From positions 152,700,397-152,764,396 of the forward strand of contig NC_072790.1 of the NCBI RefSeq assembly GCF_028583425.1: 64,000 nucleotides of DNA, written 5' to 3'. The translations under genes and the position numbers were made by a program. Every line of letters starts with the position of its first letter. Position 1 is the first letter of the stretch. Shown in pieces: positions 47,087-58,068 of the stretch. The stretch comes from Eublepharis macularius. Taxonomy: Eukaryota; Chordata; Lepidosauria; Squamata; Eublepharidae. The notes below the pieces were generated by a model. It saw nothing but the letters and a program-made list of their open reading frames with translations, had not been told where the DNA came from and did no database searches.

Positions 47087-49828
47087 TCAGTCACTCTGGA
47101 AGTCCAGTCCTGAGAAATCGAAGAGGCGAGAGTTGACCTTCAGGAAGGTCAACTGCTCGACTCTCCATGGGAGAAGGCGAGTGCGATGTGGGCCGACAAT
47201 GTCGCCCGCATGTGAAAAGATGTGCTCGCTCTCCACGCTCATCGGAGGGCATGAGAGCAGCCTCTGCGCCTCGAGGGAGAGGTCCGGCCAGACCGACTCC
47301 TTCCTGGCCCAGTAGCTGAGCGGATCGGTGGAGAGCGACTCGCAGGGCTCCGTGAGGTAGTCCCTGACCATTGCCTCCGCTGGATCCCCTCTCACGGTCC
47401 TCACGACCCCAGAGGGGACGAGGGCCCACCGGAGCAGCTCCATCTCCATCGGTACTCCGGTGGTGGCCGCGGGGGGGGGGGCCTGTGCAGAGGGGGCGTC
47501 AGAGGGACCCGCACGGCAGGGCCCCTCTTGCGCCCCCCTGTCGACAGGCGTCCCCTCTTGGCCTGCCTGCGCCTCACCCAAGAGCAGAGCCCGTCTCTGG
47601 CTTGGGTGAGGTTCCTGTCCCGCTCGGCGAAAGTGCCCTTTATGCGCGGGTCACACATGGTCGCCAACATGTATGACTCATCCTTAGTGAGAGGAGTTAG
47701 CCTGGCAGCTATGCCAAGCTGCAGCCTTCTCACTAGTGTGGGCACCGCTGCAACAAGGTCAGCACGGGGCGCGACCCGGTCTGCAAGGGTGGCCAGATTC
47801 CTCTGGAGCGTGTGCACCAGGGGAATGACCAGACCGAGGGTCGCCGTGTCTGACGAGACCACCACAGTGAAGTCCTTGAAGGGCTTCAGGACCTCCACTG
47901 TCTGGGTGATGGTGAGCCAATCCTCCCGGCTGAACTCACCCACCTGACTCGCACTGCGGCTCTCAGAGAGCCACGCGTGGAGTGCGGCCTGCTGCTCCAC
48001 CAAGCGCTCAAACATGGCACAGGTGGAGTTCCAGCGAGTGCTAATGTCAGTGATCAGAGCGTGCTCTGGCACACCTGTCCTGACCTGTGTCTGGCGCAGT
48101 TCGTGCATGGCCTTCACGCTGTGCGAGAAGTGACCCATGAGCCTCCGACATTTCTGGATCAGTAACTGGAGTTCACGAGTCCGGGTATCAAGGGGTTCCT
48201 TCGAGGAGCCCAACCCCAGCGCGTCTCTCACCACTAGGTGAAGCTTGTGAGCCGCACAGTAGACGCACTCTCGGCTCACTAGACGCGCTGCCGCCCTCAT
48301 GTTCTTGCCACCGTCCGTCACCATGTATCCCACGGTGGCGGGTCCCTGGCCTATCTACTCTTCCAACTGTCTCCTCAAGGTGGCAGAGATGTTCTCCGCC
48401 GTGTGGGACACATTGAGCACCTCGGTGTGAAGGAAGGCCTTGCAGTAGCCGGCCTGGTGGTCTCCCATCCTTCCCTGGCTAGCTGTGCTAGGCACCTCCT
48501 CCCGGCCCCCACCCACAACCGCCTCAGGTTCCCACCAGTGAGCAGTAAGCGAGAGGTACGCTTGCTGCACACTTAGGCAGGTCCAGATGTCGGATGTGAA
48601 GTGCACAGTTCTCCCGGCAACCCGGGACAGCTGTGCCTTCACATGGTCCCTGGCAGCCCTGTAAAATGAGGGCACCACCGATCTGCTCAACGTTGTGCGA
48701 GCAGGGACGGCGTACCAGGGAAAGAAATCGTGGAGCAGCCCTGAGAAGCCAAAGTCTTCTACTATGGAAAACGGTCTCCCATCCACCGCTACCATGTTGA
48801 CGATGTGGCGCGTGAGGCGCCAGCTCGCCCTCCGGATCCCCTCTCTGGGCACACTAGTGCCCTGCATACCAAGCATCTCCGGGAGAGAGGCTTGGCGTCC
48901 CTTCCCTGCAGGTACCCTTGGGGGGAGAGCACCAGAGGAGCCTGCCTCCTTCTGGCTAGCTGGCGGCCGTGCGGCGCCACTTGAACCCTCCTCCCGAAGA
49001 AGCACCGCCTGGTGGTGCCTCTTCATATGGTACCTCATCCCAGATGTGGAGAGATGCCGCACATCTCTGCCACGGCTGACGCGCTGCCTACAATGCTGGC
49101 ACTGGGCTGCTTGGGGATCCTCCGTTGTCTGGAAGTGCTTCCAGATTTCGGAGGGAAAAGGCATCCCACGCTTCCCAGGAGAAGCGCTTTCGGGACCACC
49201 CTGAGGCACCTCCTGTGAGGTGCTCTGGCCAGACACACCATGTCCCACTCTCGGCCGGGCAGGTGGAGAAGGACAAGGCTGAAGGGGCAGAGATGTGGGC
49301 TCTTCCACCACAGTCTCTGCCTCTTCCTCCTGCATCCTCCCCTCCTGCACAGCCGCGAGAGGCCTGCTGCTGGCCTCAGAGGAAACTGGGCTGGACCGCC
49401 CCGGGGGGGGGTCTCATGGGCAGTTCCTCCAACATCCTCTGGGTTCCTGGGGTGATCGTGAGGGATGGAAAAGACACATGCCCCACGTCCATCCCAGGAG
49501 ACACCACATGCTGCCCCTCCTCCAGCAGCTGGCTCGCAACCACTGGAGGAGGAGGAGCCTCAGCAGCAGGCCCCTGCCCAGTGCCAGCCCCTGCCTCACG
49601 CACCCGGGTTGGGGGTGGCCCTCCAGCAGCTGCCTCAGGAAAGAGAGTCTTGCGAACCCTCTTCCTGTCACCAGAAGCCAGGCTGGTGAATGGCAGCAGC
49701 ACAGGGGAGGGCCTCCTCCGCTCAGATGGGGGGGCTGCCGCAGCAGTCCCCCTCTCCCTCCCCTCCTCCCGTCTAGATTTCTCCCTAGCCTTTCCCCCGG
49801 GGCCCCTCTCTTCTTTCCTCTCTGACAT
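47087..49828 (-). pseudogene. hAT transposase, nearly intact
   Basis: A true ATG at 49828 opens a low-complexity N-terminus. The BED zinc finger follows (WKHF, CQHC, HMKRHH; about 49180-49020). The RNase H-like core shows HFTSDIWTC near 48590, VTDGGKNM near 48315, CAAHKLHLV near 48250 and TDISTRWNS near 48040. The hATC dimerisation domain (DPLSYW, MSVESEHIFSHAGDIVGPHR) ends at 47087. The enzyme would cut and paste this element in the nucleus. Three lesions break it: TAG at 48357-48355, and frame changes at a 9-base G run (about 49405) and an 11-base G run (47471-47481). Both runs are error-prone, so the frameshifts may not be real. Confidence 0.9.
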
Positions 49829-50689
49829 GCTTTCCCCTCCCGAAATCTACCCTAACTAATCAGAAAACCTTGGGAAAACAAAGGTCAACTTTGTTTTCGA
49901 GACCTGACTTACCTGCTCTAAATCTGTGCTTCTAGTGGCTCTGTGACTTGGAGATGAACAATCAAGTGCCCTTTTAAGCGACCCTATTTATGTCGGGGAA
50001 CCTGAACCTGCCAAACAGCTGAATTCCTCCGGAATTGAGCTGGCCCTAAACCCCAGTAGGTGACAGACAGCCTTAGACACTCACACACTAGTATGCCCGG
50101 GCCAGCCTGGCAGCACCACAGGTGCCAGAGATGGGAAGTGGAACCCTAGTTATGGGGGCACTAATGGGAAGCCTATTGACAGCTATTCCAAATTTATATT
50201 TATATATAGAATTCAAACCTAACTTTCACTCACTACTGCTTTTCCTGCTGAGTCCCTATTTAGTTTTTTTTAAAAAACTAGGCTTGGTTTCCCTAACGAT
50301 TAAGTTGAGGGCAATTAGCCACTGAATACCTACCAACTGGCCTACCTACCTAAGACACTATTTAGCGGGAACAATGTATCTGTGGTGTGTCGGTGTGGGG
50401 TGTGGATGTGGTGGTCTGAAGATGAGCCTCCCCCCTCCCAAGCTAGCAAGAACCCACCCCTAAGCCCACCCAAATATAAACCTGGACTCACACACCACCA
50501 CCAGTCCTGCAGTCCAGTGATGTTCAGGCGGTCTTGCAGCTGGTCCTCCTCTCCTCCGCGATGCTGTCAAGAAAGTTGGAACGTTAACAGAGTCAATAAC
50601 ACACGCCGCACACGCAACCCCCAAAGGTCAAGGCCCCGATCTACAAGTCAAGTCAAGGCACCCCCCCCCCCAAAGGCTAGGGCCAACCA

Positions 50690-51110
50690 GTGGTAAAACA
50701 CAACACATCCACCCTGCAGAGCGGGCCTGTGTGCAGGCCCGAAGCTGGCACACTCATTTTTTAGGCCTGGGAAACAGTAGATCAAGCCCACCCCACACTC
50801 AAGCATAACAAAGGAAACATCAAAGAAAGCAAGCACAGCAATCAATACTGAACCCCCCAACCTCCAAACAATGTCCTCTTGCCCAACTATAAAATGTCCC
50901 CCCTAGCCCAAGCCATAAAGACCAAACTAAAGCATATGCTAGCAGATTGCCACAGCAGCAGCAATAAGTTCAAAAAACAATTTTTTTAACAACCCTACCA
51001 GTCCTCCTCTCCAGATGCCCAGAAGCAAAGTTGATCCTCCACACACAGAGGTCTCCAGGCAGATGTCCTCCAAGTGCAGTCCAGTCCAGAAGAGGTCCAC
51101 GAATGGTCAG
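50690..51110. repeat. direct duplication flanking the 168-bp array, left copy
   Basis: Matches 52170-52560 in order: AAGCTGGCACACTCATTTT, AGATCAAGCCCACCCCACAC, GTTGATCCTCC and CAGGCAGATGTCCTCCA. It is diverged by small indels. Confidence 0.8.
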
Positions 51111-52165
51111 CAACCTGTTTGTGAAGCATAACTGTGAGTGCCAGGCCAGCTAGCAGAGAGAGGCACCAAAGCCAGAGCATCAGGCCTGTGTGTAGGCCAG
51201 AGGCTGGCACACTTGTTTGAGAGCCTGGTAGGAAGCCTTGTAAGAAGGGGACCAGACAGAGCTAAGCAACCCCACACCATTCCAATTTGTGGAGCATAAC
51301 TGTGAGAGCCAGGCCAGCTAGCAGAGAGAGGCACCAAAGCCAGAGCAGCAGGCATGTGTGTAGGCCAGAGGCTGGCACACTTGTTTGAGAGCCTGGTGGG
51401 AAGCCTTGGAAGAAGGTGACCAGACACAGCTAAGCAACCCCACACCAACCCAATTTGTGGAGCGTAACTGTGAGAGCCAGGCCAGCTAGCAGAGAGAGGC
51501 ACCAAAGCCAGAGCATCAGGCCTGTGTGTAGGCCAGAGGCTGGCACACTTGTTTGAGAGCCTGGTGGGAAGCCTTGTAAGAAGGGGACCAGACACAGCTA
51601 AGCAACCCCACACCATTCCAATTTGTGGAAAATAACTGTGAGAGCCAGGCCAGCTAGCAGAGAGAGGCATCAAAGCCAGAGCAGCAGGCATGTGTGTAGG
51701 CCAGAGGCTGGCACACTTGTTTGAGAGCCTGGTGGGAAGCCTTGTAAGAAGGTGACCAGACACAGCTAAGCAACCCCACACCAACCCAATTTGTGGAGCA
51801 TAACTGTGAGTGCCAGGCCAGCTAGCAGAGAGAGGCACCAAAGCCAGAGCATCAGGCCTGTGTGTAGGCCAGAGGCTGGCACACTTGTTTGAGAGCCTGG
51901 TGGGAAGCCTTGTAAGAAGGGGAGCAGACACAGCTAAGCAACCCCACACCATTCCAATTTGTGGAGCGTAACTGTGAGAGCCAGGCCAGGTAGCAGAGAG
52001 AGGCACCAAAGCCAGAGCAGCAGGCCTGTGTGTAGGCCAGAGGCTGGCACACTTGTTTGAGAGCCTGGTGGGAAGCCTTGTAAGAAGGGGACCAGACACA
52101 GCTAAGCAACCCCACACCATTCCAATTTGTGAAGCATAACTGTGAGAGCCAGCCAGAGGACAGGC
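51110..52165. repeat. 168-bp tandem array, about six units
   Basis: TAGCAGAGAG recurs at 51151, 51319, 51487, 51655, 51823 and 51991, exactly 168 bp apart. Each unit carries AAGCCAGAGCA, GAGGCTGGCACACTTG and GCTAAGCAACCCCACACCA. Because 168 is 56 codons, an open minus frame (51107-52222, 371 codons) crosses the array. The encoded repeat resembles no known domain. It lies upstream of the transposase start, in the 5' region of the hAT element. Confidence 0.95.
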
Positions 52166-52169
52166 ACCA

Positions 52170-52560
52170 AAGCCACCCAGCAGAGCTTCTGGCCTGTGTA
52201 GGCCCAAAGCTGGCACACTCATTTTAAATTCCTGTGAAACAGTAGATCAAGCCCACCCCACACTCAAGCATGACAAAGAAAACAACACAGCAACCAATGC
52301 TGAACCCCCACCCCACCCCCAAACATTGTCTGCTCAACCTGTCCCCCCAGGCCATGCCAAGACTTAACTGAAACACCTTTTTGCAGAGGCATGGCCACAG
52401 CAGCACAGTGCCCAGCATAAAAAAAATTACAAATATTTTTAAAAGGCCTACCAGGTGTCCTCTCAGGAGGTCCAGCACAGTTGATCCTCCAGGCAGATGT
52501 CCTCCAGGTGTAGTCTCTCTTCTCCTCTCTCGGTCAGCAGCAGCAACAGAAGTGTTCCAG
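52170..52560. repeat. direct duplication flanking the 168-bp array, right copy
   Basis: Counterpart of 50690-51110, so the array is enclosed by a larger direct repeat. Confidence 0.8.
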
Positions 52561-53009
52561 ACCAGTGTGCCCCCAAATTTAAATCCCCTGCTGCAGCCTC
52601 AGCCAAAGATTTAAATCTATTGGCTGGCAGAAGGGTGCAGCAGTGGGATTGGTGACTCCTAAAGTCCCCCCTCCCCTGCCTTTCCCCACCCACACTCCAA
52701 CAGTCACCCTCCTCCTGCTCCCCCTCCCCTACCTGTTAATTTTGGCAGGAATCTCTGCTTCCACTGCTTTGCAAAATGCAAATGCAAAGTGCAATGCTAG
52801 CAGCAATGCACCTTGCATTTGCAAGGCAAAGCACAGGATTCCCTATCCTCCTTTGCAAGAGGGGTGGGGAGTGACAGAAGGAGTGAGTGATTCACTCCTT
52901 CTCCCCCCCCCTCCCCTCTTCGAAGAGCCTGCAGGAAGCCTTAGCTTCCAGCCGGATTTTGCTAGAGGCTTGCTAAGGCAAACGCCTAGCAAAAACAAAA
53001 TGGCGATTC

Positions 53010-53170
53010 TCGAATGCCGAAAGAAAGCTGAAACAAGCCGAAACATTTCGGCTTGTTTTGTTTCGGATAACCCGAAACGTTTCGGCTTTCCCCGAAACGT
53101 TTCGGATAACCCGAAATAAGCCGAAAGACGTTTCTTTTGGCTTTCTTTCGGCATTCGGAAAGCCGAAATG
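53010..53170. repeat. right subterminal CCGAAA/TTTCGG cluster
   Basis: More than a dozen CCGAAA or TTTCGG motifs in both orientations, including CCCGAAACGTTTCGG palindromes. Counterpart of the left-end cluster and a likely transposase-binding region (inferred). Confidence 0.85.
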
Positions 53171-55220
53171 CACATCCCTACACTACACCAAACTGGCTCT
53201 TAGAGAAAGAAGTAGGCATCAAAGGATGTGCCTTGGACTGGTTTAAATTGTTTCTCATGGAATGAACTCAAAGGGTTGCTATCGGAGATCAACTATCTCC
53301 AGAATGGGACCAATCTTGCGGGGTTCCACAGGGCGCAATCTTCTCTCCCATGTTATTCAACCTGTATATAAAGCCATTAGGAGAACTCATTCACAGCTAT
53401 GCAGGTGGATGTCATCAATACGTAGATGACACACAACTCTATATCTTGCTATCCAGGTCCCCACAAAATTCAGTAGAAATCTTGAATTGCTGCCTGACAG
53501 CTGTGGTGAAATGGCTGAAAATGAACAAATTGAAATTGAACTCAGACAAGATGCAAGTGATGCCTGTGGGGAAGGCAGACATCCTGAATGACATTGTACT
53601 CCCCACTTTCGATGGAGTTCATCTGACCATTGCAGATGCAGTTAAGAGCCTAGCAGGTATTCTGGATCCAGCACTATTACTAGAAAAACTAATTAAGGCA
53701 GCCACAAAAAATGCTTTATACAACCTCTCCCTAGCTTGGAAAATGACTTCTTACCTTGACCTGGCTGACCTAGCCACCTGGATCCATGTATGGTAACATC
53801 AAGATTTGACTACTGTAATGCACTATACATAGGTCTCCCATCTAAATTAAGTAGGAGGCTGCAATTGGTACAAAACACTGTGGTCAACTCTTATCAGTAG
53901 TGAGCAGGAGCATGAACATCACTCCCATTCTACAGTCACTCAATTGGCTACTTATTAGTTATTGTGCTGAGTTTAAGGTATTGGTTATCGTTTACAAAGT
54001 TCTTCACGGCTTCAGTCCAGCATACCTATGGGACCACCTCCCTCCCTATGCTCCTCCATGACAGCTTCGCTCTACCAAACAGAGTGCTACCCTGCACATG
54101 GGAAAAAATCAACAGCAGCCCATACCCTGTGGTGGCCCCTGCACTGTGGAATGGCCTGCCTGAGGAGGTCAGGAAAGCCCCCATTCTCATGGCTTTCCAC
54201 AAATGTTGCAAAACCAGATTATTCAAAAAGACTTTTTATTCACACAAGAGGGATGTATTATAGGGAGAGATTCTCAGATGCTCCATAGACTTCACCACTA
54301 TGTTGTATTAGATTCTTGTCTGGTAAACTTGTATTTATTTACCCTATGACATTGTTTATGGAAATATCCTTGATATTGACTATACTAATTTCACACTGTG
54401 TAATCCGCCTTGAGTCTCAGTGAGAAAGGCGGACTACAAATGACATAAACAAACAAACAAACAAATAAATTAGAGTAGTCTAGTCTTGATCTTACTGTGC
54501 CATGAATCCAGGTGGCCCGATCGGTTGTGTGAAAGTAGGCAGCCATCTTCCACACTAGTCTGAGTTGGGAGAAGGTCTTTTTTTACACCTGCATTTACTT
54601 GCTTCTCTAGCAGCAGCACTGGATCTAGTATAAGCCTTAGGTTCTTACCTGCCAGGCACAACTGAACCCTATCAAAGGTCAAAAGCAGAATGTCCAAGAT
54701 CTGTACTTTTCAAACCATCTTCACTTCCATCTTGTCTGAGTTTAATTTCAATTTGTTTGCTTCCGGCCAGTTGACAATATCTGTCAAGCAACAACTCAGT
54801 ACCTCTACTACATCACCAGGGAATTTGGATAATGAGATATAGAGCTGGGTGTCATATACATGTTGATGGCATCCAATTCAATGTCTACAAATGAGTTCTT
54901 CTAAAGGCTTTACATAGAGGTTAAACAACATGAGGTATAAGATGGCACCTTGTGGAACCCCATAAGACAATGCACACAGTAAGGATAGCTGGTCTCCAAT
55001 AGCAACCCCTTGAGTTCATCCCATGAAGAACGATTTAAACCAGTCCAAGGCACATCCCTTGATACCTGCTTCTGGGATGGCATGGTCTACTTTGTTGAAG
55101 GCTGCGGATAGATCCCGGAGGAGCAACAATGAAGCATGGTCTTTGTCTACATTCAGGCAGAGGTCATGAACTAGAACCACTTGAGCTGTCTCCATCCCAA
55201 ATGGGACTGGAAAGTTCATC

Positions 55221-55924
55221 TGATTACCTCATGAGCTCTCTCAACATCTAAATCCAGCCAAAACCAAAGTGAAACCAGGGGGCCAACTTCACACCAGAGA
55301 ATCGCATCGATTCCATCCCAATCAAACTGAAGCAAAAGACACTCTTGCAACATACCCCAACAGAACAAAGATCATTCACAGCAGCCAAGCACTGAGTTCA
55401 GCCAGTGTGGGAACACTACAGAACAGAACCTAGCAGTACCCAGTCACAAGCAGAAGGCAATGGCAAGCAAGCACGGTTGCATAAGATGGCCTCAGGCCGA
55501 AAGTGACAATGAGGTACTTGGGAAATCCAAGTAATTCTCTCTCTGCAACAGCCTTCATCATCGGCCCCCTCCCACCCCTGCAATGAAGAAAGTTAACATT
55601 AGAACACACATTACATACATTACATTACACAATAGTATTTTGTGGCTTCCTTTGGGCGTTTCTGTGGGTTTCCTCTGTGACACAGTGTGTCGTTCTCTAC
55701 TTTCCCTAACATGTCTCTCTGACTCTTCCTGTCCCAGTGGCAAGAAAACAACATTTCTGGGGCCTCTGTTCTCAATTACCTGCAGAAATTAGTGCTAATG
55801 TGAATTGGTGGTTTTGCAGTATATCGGAGGTGGGCAAATTGCAACATGCATTTGTTGTGCCAACTGAATTAACTATCCTTCTCCTGCTGGTTTTCTACCT
55901 AACTTTTTGAACGAACATTTCCCT
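55221..55924. other. stretch without a supported gene
   Basis: The part just after the LINE fragment and the AC-rich DNA near 55600 show no recognised element. Confidence 0.4.
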
Positions 55925-57038
55925 CCCACCTCACAGACTCCCAGAGGCTGCAGGCCATAAGGTGTGCTCACCTCATTCACTTCGGAAGTTCAAAGTTGGA
56001 GAAATCGAAGAGCAGCACACTGAAACTGCTCAACTCTCCAGGAGAGCAGGGGCATGCAAAGCAAGCTGACAATGCCGCCCCAGTGGTAAAAAAGCACTCC
56101 CTCTCCATGCTCATCAGAGGACATGAGAGGAGCTTCTGAGCTTCAAGAGAGGTGAAAAGAGAGGTCCACTGATCAGCAGATCAGTGGAAAGCAACTCACA
56201 GGGCTCTGAAAGGTATTCCCTGACTATTGCCTCCACTGAATCCTGGCTCATGCCTTACATTCCCAGAGGGGCCAAGGGCACACTGGGGTATCTCCATCTC
56301 CAGTGCTAGCCATGGGGGAAGCCTGCTGAGAAGGGGCAAGGGGGGGACCAGCAGAGATGGGCACCTCACCTGCCCCTTCTGCTGGCAGGAATCCCCTCTT
56401 GGCCTGCCTACAGTGCACCTGCAATGAGAGGGCATCTCTTGTGCTGGTGTGGTTCCCAGCCTGCTCAGTAAAGCTGCCCTTAATGTGTGCATTTCACATG
56501 GTCACCAATATGTACAACTCCTTCTCAGTGAGAGGCTGCAGCTGGGATGTGGTGCCCTGCTGCAGCCTTCTTATGAATGTGTGCACTCCTGAAAGGAGGT
56601 TTGCACATTCTGTGTCATGAGTCTGGGTTGAGAAAGGTGGCCATAGTATGCTGAAGCATATGCACCAGAGGAATTACATGGTCACTATGTCAGACAAGTC
56701 TGTGGCAGTGAATTCCTTGAAGAGTCTCAGGACCTCAATGGTCTGGGTGATGTGAGCCAATCCTATGGGCTGAACTCAACTCCCACCCCTCCGAGTGTCA
56801 CTCTCTGAGAGCAACAATGTGAGGGCGGCCTGCTGCTCCACCAAATGCTCAAGTATGGCATTGGTGGAGTTCCAGTGAGTGACAACATTGGAGATCAGGT
56901 GATTTCCGGTGTTGTCACTCAGCCTGCTTCTGGCGCATTTGGTGAGTTGCTATCATGCTGCGTGAGAAGTGACTCGTGAGTCACTGGTATTTCCTGAGGA
57001 GACATAGAAACTCATGAGTTGCATTCAAAGGAGCACCC
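55925..57038 (-). pseudogene. decayed hAT transposase, C-terminal half
   Basis: The plus-strand text follows the transposase at 47060-48190 block by block: the hATC region (CAGAGGCTGCAGGCCATAAG, CTCCATGCTCATCAGAGG), then CACATGGTCACCAATATGTA, TGCTGCTCCACCAAATGCTC and GGTGGAGTTCCAGTGAGTG. Indels and substitutions break every frame. Only the segment from about the central RNase H region to the C-terminus remains. Flanking ends of the element were not found. Confidence 0.85.
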
Positions 57039-57064
57039 AAAGCTCCTTTGAATGCAACTCATGA
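57012..57064. repeat. perfect 23-bp hairpin
   Basis: Arms 57012-57034 and 57042-57064 are exact reverse complements around ACCCAAA. The left arm is still transposase-derived; the right arm is its inverted copy at the breakpoint of the decayed hAT fragment. Confidence 0.95.
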
Positions 57065-58051
57065 TTAAATTAGTGCAGTGCTGCATTGTATGGTACTTAG
57101 CTGAAGTAGACATTTTTTCCATGCTCACACTTTAGTACTCCATACAGGTTTGTATGTGATCAGGATTTTTGGCTGAAATCAAGAAACAGGTGCAATCACA
57201 ATTCTCCCTCATCACCTATTCCTCCCCACCTTTCATACAAGCGGTCATGCAGATGCTGGAAAAGTGTTATATTTAGAGGAAATGAAAGTAGAGGCTTCAA
57301 AATTACCCTAATTATAACTATTTTTCCAGAGTTCTTGCTTAGACGAGCTAAGGGCTTGGGTACATTCAGCTATATTTTCATTCAACAGTGACACTCATCT
57401 CCATGTTTTATAACTGGCTTGATGTTAGGCAGTGTAGAGCATTAAGGGGGGAAATCCAAAGCCTTCCTGGATCTGCAGAATTAGTCATGGGCATATCTGC
57501 ATCGTGTCTTAAATATTTCAATAACTGAACTTTTAATAGGGTTTTTAATTCATACTTTTTTAATAAAATAAGCAAATAAACTTATTCACTGCCTCCTGCC
57601 ACTAATTTGATATCAAATTAAACAACACATCTTTAAACACAGGGAAACCATATCAAACAGGTGTTTACAATGTACATTACAGGGGGACTACTTTTATGCC
57701 ACATTTTTGCAGTTCTTTTCTCCATCAAAATCTTTACAGCACACAGAGCACTAGTAAAGTATATTTGAATGCCCATATTGAGGCAGAAAAATACACAAAC
57801 CTCTTTAAAGCAAAAGCAAAGACCCAGGTAATGAAGTTCTGAGTATGAGGTTTCCATATTTCAGTTTTTAAGAACCTTGCTATTACATGAATGGATTACT
57901 AGGATTTCCATCCATTTGTTAATCCTCCACACATTATAATTTTAAGCATATTTCCTTTGAAATAAGTAATTTAACTAGAACTATTCCCATGAAAATAAGT
58001 TTAGGATCATAGTATTGGCCCTGCTGCCATCAATAGATCTAAACTGACTTC
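57065..58051. other. AT-rich stretch without a supported gene
   Basis: No coding motif, RNA or element border was recognised. Confidence 0.45.
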
Positions 58052-58068
58052 TAAACCTAAATGCATTG

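Larger units (their letters stand above)
41468..53180 (-). mobile_element. 11.7-kb hAT DNA transposon with transposase gene
   Basis: A perfect 8-bp duplication CACTACAC (41460-41467 and 53181-53188) flanks ends TAGGGGTGTGCA and, reversed, TAGGGATGTGCA (11 of 12 matching). CCGAAA/TTTCGG motifs crowd both ends (41490-41590 and 53010-53170). The transposase is on the minus strand at 47087-49828. Its probable transcript end is an AATAAA at 46041-46036. The element also holds 5' tandem repeats, a duplicated 3' module and about 2.3 kb of foreign-looking DNA, which explains a length above the usual 2.5-5 kb. Confidence 0.93.
41224..53199 (-). repeat. tRNA-derived SINE of the lizard type, split by a hAT element
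   Basis: Read on the minus strand, the SINE starts GAGCCAGTTTG (53199-53189), continues across the hAT with TGTAGTGGTTAAGAGC (box A), has GGGTTTGATTCCCC (box B) and GGGTGACCTTGGGCTAGTCA, and ends AAGGGCGGTATATAAATC before a TTATTA-type tail. About 255 bp in total. The hAT target duplication CACTACAC lies in box A. Only TTA is shared by the LINE flanks. Confidence 0.85.
40738..54473 (+). mobile_element. L2/CR1-type LINE, second level of the nest
   Basis: The plus-strand reading runs from CALDPC-like residues near 40790 through LTQGAFPQPLK-like, YHPVSNLPFLGKVIE and VSFDTVDHAIL (to 41220). It resumes at 53202 with EKEVGIKGCALDWFK, GVPQGAIFSPMLFN and the catalytic YVDD (near 53420), then LFKKTF at the C-terminus. 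The 3' tail is a CAAACAAACAAATAAA repeat at about 54450. A SINE carrying a hAT element splits it between residues HL and EK. In-frame stops show decay. Confidence 0.88.
40058..55220 (-). mobile_element. L2/CR1-type LINE, outermost host of a four-level nest
   Basis: Two minus-strand pieces, 40058-40735 and 54474-55220, together make one LINE fragment. The left piece holds the 3' UTR (GCCTTTCTCACTGAAATC) and the C-terminal region. The right piece holds codons for DLCLNVDKDHASLLLLRDL and VKSLGVILDP-like stretches. The related copy at 6735-9964 shows the two pieces are adjacent parts of the element. The gap is filled by a plus-strand LINE. Stops and frameshifts show both pieces are dead. Confidence 0.75.

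Noticed and set aside
51107..52222. 371-codon open frame as a host gene
   Set aside because: It is generated by a 168-bp tandem array inside the hAT element and encodes one 56-residue unit repeated, with no known domain.
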